DNA of 12,610 nucleotides, taken from assembly GCA_018826405.1 (NCBI GenBank), contig JAHJZL010000014.1, positions 1-12,610 of the forward strand, read 5' to 3'. A program made the position numbers and the translations under genes. Below are positions 1-5,479 of the stretch, in pieces. The notes beneath the pieces are model-generated. The model did no database searches and was not told where the DNA came from. It saw only the letters and a list, made by a program, of their open reading frames with translations. Position 1 is the first letter of the stretch. Every line of letters begins with the position of its first letter. This DNA is from Patescibacteria group bacterium (lineage in GTDB: Bacteria > Patescibacteriota > Minisyncoccia > Phycocordibacterales > Phycocordibacteraceae).

Positions 1-1035
1 ATGGTTACGAACCCTGAGCGCATGGAGGCTGAGATGCGCGATGCGCAGATTCTTGTTACAGACAAGAAGATCGCAAGCGTGCAGGAGATACTTCCCCTTC
101 TTGAAAAAGTTGCACAGGGAGGTCGCAAGGAGTTGGTTATTATTGCAGACGATATTGAGGGAGAGGCACTTACAACATTTGTTGTTAACAAACTTCGCGG
201 AACCTTTAACGTCATTGCTGTTAAGGCTCCTGGTTTTGGAGACCGCAAGAAGGAAATGCTTGCAGACATTGCAGCTGTTGTTGGTGCAGAGGTTATCTCA
301 GGAGACTTCGGCATGACCTTTGAGAATGTAGAACTCTCATCTCTTGGAAAGGCTGCGCGTGTTGTTGCGGCGAAAGACACTACAACCTTTGTGGGTGGAA
401 AGGGAAAGAAAGCTGACATTGAAGCGCGCGTAACACAACTTGGAGCACTCGTATCTCAAACAACTTCTAAGTTTGATAAAGAGAAGCTCGAGGAGCGTAT
501 CGCAAAGCTCTCAGGAGGCGTTGCAGTTATCCGCGTAGGAGCCGCAACAGAAACTGAGATGAAATATCTCAAAGATAAGATTGATGATGCCGTTAAGGCA
601 ACGAAGGCGTCTATTGAAGAAGGCATCGTTCCTGGAGGAGGAACCGCGCTTGCGAAAGTTGCTCGCATGCTTAACGTCGAGGATTGGGAATTCGACACTA
701 AGGACGAGGAGATTGGATTCGCTATTGTTGGCCGCGCACTGGAGAGTCCCCTTCGCCAGATTCTTATGAACGCTGGAAAGGAAGACGGCTCAGCGATTGT
801 TGAGCGTGTGCAGAACGGCAAGGGCTTTGGCGGATACGATGCCCTTAAGGGAGAAGAAGTTGCAGACATGGCAGCTGCAGGAATTATTGATCCGGTGAAA
901 GTAACTCGCAGTGCAGTTGAGAATGCAGTTTCTTCTGCAGCAATCTTGCTCACCACGGAAGCTGCTATTGCAGAGATTCCTGAACCAAAGCCACAGGCTC
1001 CTGATATGGGAGGTATGGGCGGAATGGATTTCTAA
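1..1035 (+). CDS. groEL: Chaperonin GroEL (Hsp60), C-terminal part; 5' end outside window
   Basis: GroEL forms the double-ring ATP-driven folding chamber of the cytoplasm. The 344 visible residues match the family from about E. coli residue 203 to the end, so they hold the rest of the apical domain, the second intermediate segment and the C-terminal equatorial domain. KAPGFGDRKKEML lies at 75-87. D196 in the IDDAVKATKA stretch corresponds to the catalytic Asp398 of E. coli. The nucleotide-binding GGG is at 212-214, and IIDPVKVTRSA at 295-305 contains the equivalent of Asp495. The tail ends in a short MGGMGGMDF, a reduced version of the Gly-Gly-Met tail of E. coli GroEL. The window edge falls on an internal Met codon that is not the real start. 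A strong hairpin follows 18 nt after the stop. Identification is secure; the upstream region, including any groES or CIRCE operator, cannot be seen. Confidence 0.97.
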   Translation: MVTNPERMEAEMRDAQILVTDKKIASVQEILPLLEKVAQGGRKELVIIADDIEGEALTTFVVNKLRGTFNVIAVKAPGFGDRKKEMLADIAAVVGAEVISGDFGMTFENVELSSLGKAARVVAAKDTTTFVGGKGKKADIEARVTQLGALVSQTTSKFDKEKLEERIAKLSGGVAVIRVGAATETEMKYLKDKIDDAVKATKASIEEGIVPGGGTALAKVARMLNVEDWEFDTKDEEIGFAIVGRALESPLRQILMNAGKEDGSAIVERVQNGKGFGGYDALKGEEVADMAAAGIIDPVKVTRSAVENAVSSAAILLTTEAAIAEIPEPKPQAPDMGGMGGMDF

Positions 1036-1050
1036 AGATAGGAGCGTAAG

Positions 1051-1089
1051 AAAAACGCCCTGGTCCGGAACGGACTGGGGCGTTTGTGG
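1051..1089. terminator. Bidirectional intrinsic terminator between groEL and a small minus-strand gene
   Basis: Positions 1054-1067 pair with 1071-1084 around a 3-nt GAA loop, giving about 14 bp with two G-U wobbles. The stem is flanked by AAAAA on the left, which is U-rich in the minus-strand transcript, and by GTTTGTGGTT on the right. It lies just after the groEL stop on the plus strand and just after the stop of the 51-codon ORF on the minus strand, so it can serve both convergent genes. The plus-strand U-tract is imperfect. Confidence 0.8.
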
Positions 1090-1245
1090 TTACTGATTGT
1101 TCCGGGTGCTGCCTATATGTCGCAGGAAAATTTCCAGGATAACAATAACAACAGTGACCCCAACTGCTCCGTAGCAGATCGCAGGTGTTGCTGCCAGTAC
1201 CCATTCGGCCAGGTAGTCAGCAAACCCGTTCCAGTTAATGTGCAT
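1090..1245 (-). CDS. Small single-pass membrane protein, 51 aa, unknown function
   Basis: This minus-strand ORF starts with MHINWNGFADYLAEW and has one hydrophobic segment at about residues 24-42 (GYGAVG-like turn, then a run of V, I and L), followed by a short polar tail ending in RHIGSTRNNQ. I recognise no family. An upstream in-frame ATG at 1311 would add 22 residues. I chose the inner ATG because a perfect AGGAGG (minus strand, 1254-1259) lies 8 nt before it. The ORF fills the otherwise empty gap between groEL and lemA, and its stop lies next to the shared terminator. A weak promoter (TTTACA, 16 nt, TGTAAG) can be placed upstream. Shine-Dalgarno, membrane segment and terminator together make it more than a chance ORF, but no homology can be claimed. 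Confidence 0.6.
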   Translation of the reverse strand: MHINWNGFADYLAEWVLAATPAICYGAVGVTVVIVILEIFLRHIGSTRNNQ

Positions 1246-1253
1246 CTTCCTCT

Positions 1254-1259
1254 CCTCCT
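1254..1259 (-). promoter_or_regulatory. Shine-Dalgarno AGGAGG deciding the start of the 51-aa ORF
   Basis: The minus strand reads AGGAGG, then 8 nt, then ATG at 1245. The surrounding purine run GAGGAGGAGAGGAAG strengthens it. It is the only canonical Shine-Dalgarno seen in front of any start codon in the window. Confidence 0.65.
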
Positions 1260-1269
1260 CGCCCAAGAC

Positions 1270-1297
1270 CTTACACCCAAAGCCTTCGTTCTGTAAA
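1270..1297 (-). promoter_or_regulatory. Possible promoter for the 51-aa ORF
   Basis: On the minus strand, TTTACA (1292-1297) is separated by 16 nt from TGTAAG (1270-1275). Transcription would start near 1263 and give a leader of about 18 nt carrying the Shine-Dalgarno. The -10 matches consensus at only four of six positions, so this is tentative. Confidence 0.35.
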
Positions 1298-1301
1298 CCA
1301 C

Positions 1302-1329
1302 TTGCGTACATTTTTTAGCACTCTACAAT
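1302..1329 (+). promoter_or_regulatory. lemA promoter, probably giving a leaderless mRNA
   Basis: A TTGCGT -35-like box (1302-1307), a 16-nt spacer and TACAAT as -10 (1324-1329) precede the ATG at 1338 by 8 nt. The expected transcription start falls on or next to the start codon. The spacer contains TTAGCACTC (1315-1323), which is identical to the left half of the HrcA/CIRCE operator; the right half is absent. Confidence 0.6.
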
Positions 1330-1337
1330 GTATGTAT

Positions 1338-1898
1338 ATGACTATTCTTTATGTTGTTTTAGGGCTTCTTGCCCTCGTCGTGCTTTGGGTTGTGTTCTCT
1401 TATAACGGTTTCATTAGCCTGCGTAACCGCGCGAAGGAAGCGTGGTCCGATATAGAGGTGCAGATGAAAAGGCGCTATGACCTGATCCCTAACCTTATTG
1501 AGACAGTTAAGGGATATGCTGCTCACGAAAGCGGAACACTTCAGAAAGTAACTGAAGCAAGAACTGCCGCCATGAACGCAGGAACTGTGGAGCAGCATGC
1601 TGCAGCTGAGAATATGCTCACTGGAGCACTTAAGTCTCTCTTTGCAGTTTCTGAGAGTTATCCTGATCTTAAGGCGAATACAAACTTCTTGGAGTTGCAG
1701 CGCGAGTTGTCTGACACAGAGAACAAGATCATGGCTTCTCGCCGGTTCTACAACACAACCGTACAGACACTTAACACTGCTCTTGAACAGTTCCCAGGCA
1801 ATGTTATTGCAGGAATGTTTGGCTTCAAGCAGATGAGCTTGTTTGAGCTTGCTGAAGGAGAAGAGGCTGCTCGCGAGCCTGTTAAGGTTGCCTTCTAA
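1338..1898 (+). CDS. lemA: LemA family membrane-anchored protein
   Basis: LemA proteins have one N-terminal membrane helix and a long helical-bundle domain; their exact role is unsettled. The protein is 186 aa from the chosen start. The hydrophobic helix is at about 3-20. Family motifs then follow: AWSDIEVQMKRRYDLIPNLIE (35-55, split around VQMKRR), SYPDLKANTNF (107-117), LQRELSDTENKI (120-131) and FPGNVIAGMF (152-161). The length is normal for the family. Upstream in-frame starts exist (TTG at 1302, ATG at 1332), but the -10 box at 1324-1329 would put transcription initiation at about 1336-1338, which favours ATG 1338. It is followed after 5 nt by the MazG-like gene and then by htpX; LemA next to HtpX is a recurring arrangement in bacteria. 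Confidence 0.93.
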   Translation: MTILYVVLGLLALVVLWVVFSYNGFISLRNRAKEAWSDIEVQMKRRYDLIPNLIETVKGYAAHESGTLQKVTEARTAAMNAGTVEQHAAAENMLTGALKSLFAVSESYPDLKANTNFLELQRELSDTENKIMASRRFYNTTVQTLNTALEQFPGNVIAGMFGFKQMSLFELAEGEEAAREPVKVAF

Positions 1899-1903
1899 GA
1901 CAC

Positions 1904-2215
1904 ATGCTTAAAGACGCCCAGAAACAGATTGATGACTGGGCGCAAGGATTTAAGGATCCGTACTGGCCGCCACTTGCGCAACTCGCTGCATTAACTGAGG
2001 AAGTTGGGGAAGTTGCTCGGCTCGTTAATCACATGTATGGGCCTAAGCAAAAGAAAGCAGAGGAAGCTGCGCAAGAATTAGGAGAAGAAATAGTAGACGT
2101 ACTATTCGCTGCAATGTGTTTGGCAAATAGACATGGAATTGATCTAGACGCTGAATTCGTAAAGAAGATGGACAAGTGTTATGGACGAGACAAGGATAGA
2201 TTTGAAAAGAAATAG
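1904..2215 (+). CDS. MazG-like NTP pyrophosphohydrolase (YpjD type)
   Basis: This 103-aa all-alpha NTP pyrophosphatase is expected to hydrolyse (d)NTPs, possibly aberrant ones, to the monophosphate and PPi with Mg2+. The metal-binding signature is intact: EEVGE at residues 32-36 and E62-x-x-D65 in GEEIVDVLFA. It closely resembles the short single-domain B. subtilis YpjD group, including the N-terminal LAxLAxLTEE stretch, VNHMYG (41-46), CLANRHGIDL (72-81) and a charged RDKDRF end. Single-domain length is normal for that group; the two-domain E. coli MazG is much longer. The gene lies between lemA and htpX with very short gaps (5 and 22 nt), so cotranscription is likely. No Shine-Dalgarno is visible. 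The substrate cannot be predicted. Confidence 0.9.
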   Translation: MLKDAQKQIDDWAQGFKDPYWPPLAQLAALTEEVGEVARLVNHMYGPKQKKAEEAAQELGEEIVDVLFAAMCLANRHGIDLDAEFVKKMDKCYGRDKDRFEKK

Positions 2216-2237
2216 CTAGCTAAGCGTCTATATATCT

Positions 2238-3131
2238 ATGGCAGACCTATACCAAGAAAGATCACATAACGTATTCAAGACTTACCTGCTTATGGCTGGG
2301 TTCTTGATTGTTGTTATTGCTATTGGATGGGCAGTGTCTTGGTACTACAACTCCCCTGCTATTTTGTATGGAGCCGTTATCTTCTCCGTGCTTATGAATG
2401 TGGGGAGCTACTGGTTCTCAGACAAGATTGCGTTGTCTATGAACGGAGCGCATCCTGCAAGCCGCGAGGAATACTTTGACCTCTATACAGTTACCGAGAA
2501 TCTCTCCATAACAGCAGGCATGCCCATGCCAAGGTTGTATGTGATTGAGGACCCTGCACCAAATGCATTCGCTACAGGGCGCGACGACAAACATGCTGTA
2601 GTTGCAGCAACTACAGGACTCTTGTCTCTTCTTACGCGAGTTGAGCTTGAAGGAGTTATCGCGCACGAACTCTCACACATACGAAACAAAGACATGCTTG
2701 TTATGACGGTTGCCGTTGTGCTTGCAGGCTTCATCGCGATAATCGCAGACATCTTCCTACGCATGTCTTTGTTTGGAGGAGGTGATCGCGGAGACAATAA
2801 AGGCGGGGCACTCTTTTTGGTGCTTGCGCTCGTTGCAGCAATCCTAGCGCCGCTTGCTGCGCAGTTGATTCAGATGGCTATTTCAAGAAGGAGAGAGTTT
2901 CTTGCAGACTCTTCAGGAGCACTTCTAACCAGATATCCTGAAGGGCTTGCTTCAGCGCTGCAGAAGATTAGTAGCTATGCGCGCCCTATGAAGCGAGCGA
3001 ATCATGCAACAGCACACCTTTTTATTGGCAACCCATTTGGAGACCAGGCAGGCAAGTTTATGAATCGCATGTTCTCAACGCACCCACCTGTTGAAGACCG
3101 GGTTGAAGCTTTGCTTGGGAAGGGTGCGTAA
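2238..3131 (+). CDS. htpX: Membrane zinc metalloprotease HtpX (M48 family)
   Basis: HtpX is an integral-membrane endoprotease that degrades damaged membrane proteins. The 297-aa protein has two N-terminal membrane helices (about 15-35 and 40-60). The zinc site is HELSH at 143-147 (H143, E144, H147) followed by IRNKD, with the third ligand probably E220 in RRREFLADSSGA. Two more hydrophobic segments (about 154-176 and 190-213) lie between the two halves of the site, as usual for HtpX. STHPPVEDRVEAL at 280-292 is the conserved C-terminal element. The length matches the family. The ATG at 2238 is preceded by TATATATCT and no Shine-Dalgarno; the gene probably belongs to the lemA transcript. Confidence 0.95.
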   Translation: MADLYQERSHNVFKTYLLMAGFLIVVIAIGWAVSWYYNSPAILYGAVIFSVLMNVGSYWFSDKIALSMNGAHPASREEYFDLYTVTENLSITAGMPMPRLYVIEDPAPNAFATGRDDKHAVVAATTGLLSLLTRVELEGVIAHELSHIRNKDMLVMTVAVVLAGFIAIIADIFLRMSLFGGGDRGDNKGGALFLVLALVAAILAPLAAQLIQMAISRRREFLADSSGALLTRYPEGLASALQKISSYARPMKRANHATAHLFIGNPFGDQAGKFMNRMFSTHPPVEDRVEALLGKGA

Positions 3132-3145
3132 GAGAAAGCAATTCG

Positions 3146-3154
3146 TGGTATAAC
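3146..3154 (+). promoter_or_regulatory. Extended -10 promoter of the tRNA-Ser gene
   Basis: TGG followed directly by TATAAC (3149-3154) is an extended -10 element lying 10 nt before the tRNA 5' end and 15 nt after the htpX stop. No good -35 box is visible. Confidence 0.55.
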
Positions 3155-3164
3155 AGCCACGCAC

Positions 3165-3251
3165 GGAGGCGTCGCATAGAGGTCTAGTGCACCGCCTTGG
3201 AAAGGCGGCAGGCCTGAAAGGGTCTCGAGAGTTCGAATCTCTCCGCCTCCG
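3165..3251 (+). tRNA. tRNA-Ser, anticodon GGA
   Basis: The acceptor arm GGAGGCG (3165-3171) pairs with CGCCTCC (3244-3250), with discriminator G at 3251. The anticodon stem is CCGCC/GGCGG around loop TTGGAAA, giving anticodon GGA, which reads UCC and UCU. A long class II variable arm (AGGCC...GGGTCT) identifies the type, and the T arm is GAGAG-TTCGAAT-CTCTC. Discriminator G and the long variable arm are normal serine identity elements. The sequence after the discriminator is CCT, so CCA is not encoded and must be added after transcription. Confidence 0.96.
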
Positions 3252-3262
3252 CCTAAAGAGAA

Positions 3263-3862
3263 CTAATCCTTTCTTTCAAAAATTTCGTACACGTGCTCTC
3301 CGATTTTGAATTTTTGTTCAAGACCGTCTAGGGTGCCTGGTACAAACCACCCTGAACTAAGTCCAGCCAGAACAGGGTCTTTACTGCGGTATGTGTTCCA
3401 CCCAAGAAGCAGAGTAGCTCCTGGCTTCATGATGTGCGCCATTGCACGAAATGCATCTCGCTGCTGCTCAGGTCCGTTCACACCCCAACCAATAACTCCG
3501 TTGCAGAAGACAACATCAAAAGTATGTTCTGGAAACAGTAAGTCTGCCTTTGTAAGATCACCGATAATATGGCGGCCTGAGTTACCCCACCGGCTTTGCT
3601 CTGGAACAAGTTCAAGAGTCCAGCAAACACCCCCGTGCTTCTCCAAGAGCTTTGGATATGTGCGAGTATATTTCTCGCATCCAACCCAGAGCATCGTGCC
3701 ACCAGCCTTTGAGAACTTAGGAAGAATTTCTTTAACTAAAACGAGACGATCTGGACTGTGCATTGCCCAGTAGTGTCCAAAGAGTTTTTTCTGTAACTTC
3801 TTTGGAATAACGGCAATTAGCTTCTTGAAAACTGAGCGAGCAGTTTTCGTAGGGAATTTCAT
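3263..3862 (-). CDS. Class I SAM-dependent methyltransferase, substrate unknown
   Basis: This 199-aa minus-strand protein looks like a small Methyltransf_11-type enzyme. A basic N-terminus (about 1-50) precedes a first strand and glycine loop in MLWVGCEKYTRTYP (57-70). This is a degenerate form of the usual DxGxGxG, with G61 the one clear glycine. Acidic E84 in CWTLELVPEQ could hold the SAM ribose. GDLTKADLLF (101-110) and HTFDVVFCNGVIGW (113-126) match the adenine-binding and post-motif regions. MKPGATLLLGWN (145-156) is the typical MxPGGxLxxG strand turn. The start ATG at 3862 has AATACT on the minus strand exactly 8 nt upstream, and TTGCTT a further 17 nt up, so a leaderless mRNA is likely. 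It faces the tRNA-Ser gene with an 11-nt gap and no terminator between them. No substrate can be assigned. Confidence 0.8.
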   Translation of the reverse strand: MKFPTKTARSVFKKLIAVIPKKLQKKLFGHYWAMHSPDRLVLVKEILPKFSKAGGTMLWVGCEKYTRTYPKLLEKHGGVCWTLELVPEQSRWGNSGRHIIGDLTKADLLFPEHTFDVVFCNGVIGWGVNGPEQQRDAFRAMAHIMKPGATLLLGWNTYRSKDPVLAGLSSGWFVPGTLDGLEQKFKIGEHVYEIFERKD

Positions 3863-3870
3863 ATTACAAA

Positions 3871-3899
3871 AGTATTGGCTATTTGAGAGCTGGAAGCAA
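3871..3899 (-). promoter_or_regulatory. Promoter of the methyltransferase gene, probably leaderless
   Basis: On the minus strand, TTGCTT (3894-3899), a 17-nt spacer and AATACT (3871-3876) lie with the -10 ending 8 nt before the ATG at 3862. Spacing is ideal; the -35 matches only its TTG. Confidence 0.5.
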
Positions 3900-3926
3900 G
3901 TATTTTCCGAACAAACATAATAGTTC

Positions 3927-3932
3927 TATACT
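3927..3932 (+). promoter_or_regulatory. -10 box TATACT upstream of the 190-aa gene
   Basis: TATACT is a near-consensus -10. The expected start of transcription is around 3939-3941, which coincides with the ATG of a 7-codon ORF rather than with the ATG of the main gene at 3967. No convincing -35 box is present. Confidence 0.5.
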
Positions 3933-3940
3933 TTCCACAC

Positions 3941-3964
3941 ATGCTCATAAGTAAGATCTTATAA
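3941..3964 (+). CDS. Putative 7-aa leader peptide (MLISKIL)
   Basis: ATG at 3941 opens seven codons (MLISKIL) and stops at TAA 3962-3964, two bases before the ATG of the 190-aa protein in a different frame. Its ATG is 8 nt after TATACT, the same geometry as at lemA and the methyltransferase gene, so a leaderless message would begin with this mini-ORF. Translational coupling by termination and reinitiation at 3967 is plausible. A short ORF can arise by chance, so confidence is limited. Confidence 0.3.
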   Translation: MLISKIL

Positions 3965-3966
3965 AT

Positions 3967-4539
3967 ATGAAGCGCACTCCCATAAAAACAGGCAGCTCAG
4001 AACGAGTTCAGAAGCAGTATCTTTACCACATGGTTCCAGAAGATCTTGAAGGAACCACCCTGTACCCTCTGAATCAACTGAAAGAAATTCATCCAGAATT
4101 ATATGAAAAGAAGGCGGGTAAATATGCGGACCGTGCTCACATTATGGAGCAATATATTCCTACACTTGAGGCTGCATGGAATGACGTGCTCCATTTAACG
4201 GCAGTGCATCCTCAGGAGCTCAAGAAAGCTCTTGAGGAGGCTGGGTTAGAAACTAAAACTATGAAGTTCTTTCAGGTTGATCCAGAACTTCTTGGTTCAG
4301 AGAATACAATTATCTACTTGAATACTGACAAGAATTCTTCGGACAAAATGAGTACAGGAAATTTTTCAGGTTTTGTTCCTGAGGAACTAAAACCGTACTC
4401 GGAACTTCCCGAGTCAACCAAACTGTATTATAAGGAGAAGGCTTTAAAGGGAGAAAGACATCTTTTGTTTGTTGGAATCCCACATATTCTGTATAAGGGA
4501 TCTATTGATACTGCAAACTTGCCAGTTATTACCGTATGA
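3967..4539 (+). CDS. Conserved-looking hypothetical protein, 190 aa
   Basis: I do not recognise a named family with confidence. The protein is soluble with no signal peptide or membrane segment. Visible elements are YLYHMVPEDLEGTTLYPLNQL (18-38, broken here only as a description), an HIMEQYIPTLEAAWNDVLH helix region (58-76), and alternating strands such as KFFQVDPELL (100-109) and NTIIYLN (113-119). It ends with HLLFVGIPHILYKGSI (165-180) and PVITV. The order of YH near the N-terminus, a helix-rich middle and short strands towards the end is loosely like ADP-ribosyltransferase-fold proteins, but this is only an impression. The gene overlaps the DUF192 gene by ATGA, so the two are translationally coupled. 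A 7-codon ORF ends two bases before its start. Confidence 0.75.
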   Translation: MKRTPIKTGSSERVQKQYLYHMVPEDLEGTTLYPLNQLKEIHPELYEKKAGKYADRAHIMEQYIPTLEAAWNDVLHLTAVHPQELKKALEEAGLETKTMKFFQVDPELLGSENTIIYLNTDKNSSDKMSTGNFSGFVPEELKPYSELPESTKLYYKEKALKGERHLLFVGIPHILYKGSIDTANLPVITV

Positions 4540-4985
4540 AATTAAACACTGTCATTTTCCTTTTGTGCGCTGCTCTGGGAATAGTTGCAGGGGGATTGTT
4601 CTGGGCAACAAAAACGCATGCACCTATTGAACAGATACAGATACAAGAGAAATCTAACTTTACATACGAAGTAGTAGACACAGATGCACTCAGGCAACAG
4701 GGACTCAGTGGTAGGGAAAGTATTCCTCAGAACTACGGAATGCTTTTCGTGTTTCCAGCAAAAGACCTGCACGGCTTTTGGATGAAAGACATGCAGTTTG
4801 CAATTGATATGATCTGGATTAATGAAGAGGGAATTATTGTAGGGATAGAAAGGGAGGCAACGCCAGAATCTTTCCCGCAGTCTTTCTTCCCGTCTGAGCC
4901 AGTTCCCTATGTGCTTGAAACTGTTCCTGGAGAAGCCGAAAGACAGGGTTGGGGTATTGGAACACAGCTCGCATTGCCTATCTAG
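4536..4985 (+). CDS. DUF192 family exported/membrane-anchored protein
   Basis: The 149-aa protein has an N-terminal hydrophobic segment (about 5-24, after MKLN) acting as signal anchor or signal peptide, with no lipobox. The DUF192 (COG1430) domain follows with its hallmarks: ALRQQGLSGRESIPQNYGML (51-70), FVFPAKDLHGFWMKDMQFAI (71-90), DMIWINEEGIIVGIE (91-105), and PVPYVLETVPGEAERQG (122-138). The domain fills the rest of the protein, as normal. The biochemical function of the family is unknown; the segment suggests it acts outside the cytoplasmic membrane. Its ATG overlaps the stop of the upstream gene (ATGA), and rnpB starts about 33 nt after its stop. Confidence 0.9.
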   Translation: MKLNTVIFLLCAALGIVAGGLFWATKTHAPIEQIQIQEKSNFTYEVVDTDALRQQGLSGRESIPQNYGMLFVFPAKDLHGFWMKDMQFAIDMIWINEEGIIVGIEREATPESFPQSFFPSEPVPYVLETVPGEAERQGWGIGTQLALPI

Positions 4986-5002
4986 GAAAAAATCAAGGAT
5001 CG

Positions 5003-5011
5003 TGGCATAAT
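5003..5011 (+). promoter_or_regulatory. Extended -10 promoter of rnpB
   Basis: TGG followed directly by CATAAT (5006-5011) lies 6 nt before the first base of RNase P helix P1 at 5018, the expected spacing for initiation at the mature 5' end. No clear -35 box is seen. Confidence 0.6.
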
Positions 5012-5017
5012 CCATGT

Positions 5018-5351
5018 GGACCGGTCCAGACGGTTGCTCTGGTGCATTCGTGCGTCAGAGAGGAAAGTCCGAACACAGGCAGCTTCTGCTGCAGAAAGGT
5101 AGCGGGTAACGCCCGTCCGCTGAAAGGCGCGAGGTGCGAACAGAAACGCTCGACTCCGAAAGGATAGAGACTCTTTCATAGAGTGTCCTGAAAGTGATTT
5201 CAGGCTGAAACGGCTAAATCCTTACCCCTGTGCAAGGCCGTGCCCGTCATTGTGCGGGAGCGCCGCTCGAGGTTGTTGGCAACAACAATCCCAGATAGAT
5301 AACCGTCCTCTTCTTTGAAGGGACAGAATTCGGCTTATCGGACCGGTATCC
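5018..5351 (+). ncRNA. rnpB: RNase P RNA (catalytic subunit), about 334 nt
   Basis: RNase P RNA removes 5' leaders from tRNA precursors. Three universally conserved blocks are present. GAGAGGAAAGTCCGAAC at 5057-5073 corresponds to the family's GAGGAAAGUCCG. AGATAGATAACCGTCC at 5293-5308 corresponds to AGAUGAAUGACUGUCC. ACAGAATTCGGCTTATCGG at 5323-5341 corresponds to ACAGAACCCGGCUUAUCGG. Helix P1 forms between ACCGGTCC (5020-5027) and GGACCGGT (5340-5347), with GG/CC extension across a 2-nt bulge, which sets the ends near 5018 and 5351. The segment between GCAAGGCC and CTCGAG, where P15-P17 sit in E. coli, is only a short hairpin here (CCCG 5243-5246 with CGGG 5255-5258) and shows no GGU. The RNA is shorter than the 377-nt E. 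coli RNA. Confidence 0.96.
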
Positions 5352-5360
5352 ATACTTCGT

Positions 5361-5390
5361 GCAAAACCCGCCCTAACCGGCGGGTTTTGC
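5361..5390 (+). terminator. Intrinsic terminator of rnpB
   Basis: A perfect 12-bp stem, GCAAAACCCGCC (5361-5372) with GGCGGGTTTTGC (5379-5390), encloses a 6-nt CTAACC loop. The TTTT inside the 3' arm acts as U-tract once the GC core has formed; the AAAA on the left arm allows function in both directions. Confidence 0.9.
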
Positions 5391-5437
5391 CTAATATATG
5401 TCCCCACCCATTACACACTGCTCTTATGTGTGCGCGG

Positions 5438-5443
5438 TATACT
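5438..5443 (+). promoter_or_regulatory. -10 box for the membrane/TPR – murJ – lepA run
   Basis: GG-TATACT lies after the rnpB terminator and 36 nt before the ATG at 5480. It implies a leader of about 30 nt (TATTACTAGGGCCG then T-rich) with no Shine-Dalgarno. No -35 box fits well. Confidence 0.5.
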
Positions 5444-5479
5444 CAAGAGTATTACTAGGGCCGTTTTTTAATTATATCT

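Noticed and set aside
456..956. 166-aa minus-strand ORF inside groEL
   Set aside because: It is antisense to a strongly conserved chaperonin frame, has Ser/Ala-rich low-complexity composition and no start signals; a shadow of codon bias.
1302..1337. N-terminal extension of LemA from TTG at 1302
   Set aside because: It would place the codons over the promoter; the conserved membrane helix starts right at ATG 1338, 8 nt after TACAAT.
1315..1341. Full CIRCE operator before lemA
   Set aside because: Only the left arm TTAGCACTC is present; the bases after the 9-nt spacer (TGTATATGA) do not match GAGTGCTAA.
4536..4548. Alternative code with TGA read as glycine (SR1/Gracilibacteria)
   Set aside because: The one visible TGA stop overlaps the next start as ATGA, a normal coupling signal, and no conserved frame contains internal TGA.
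4949..5179. Short ORFs on both strands across the start of rnpB
   Set aside because: They cover conserved RNase P RNA blocks, which explain the sequence; the proteins show no features.
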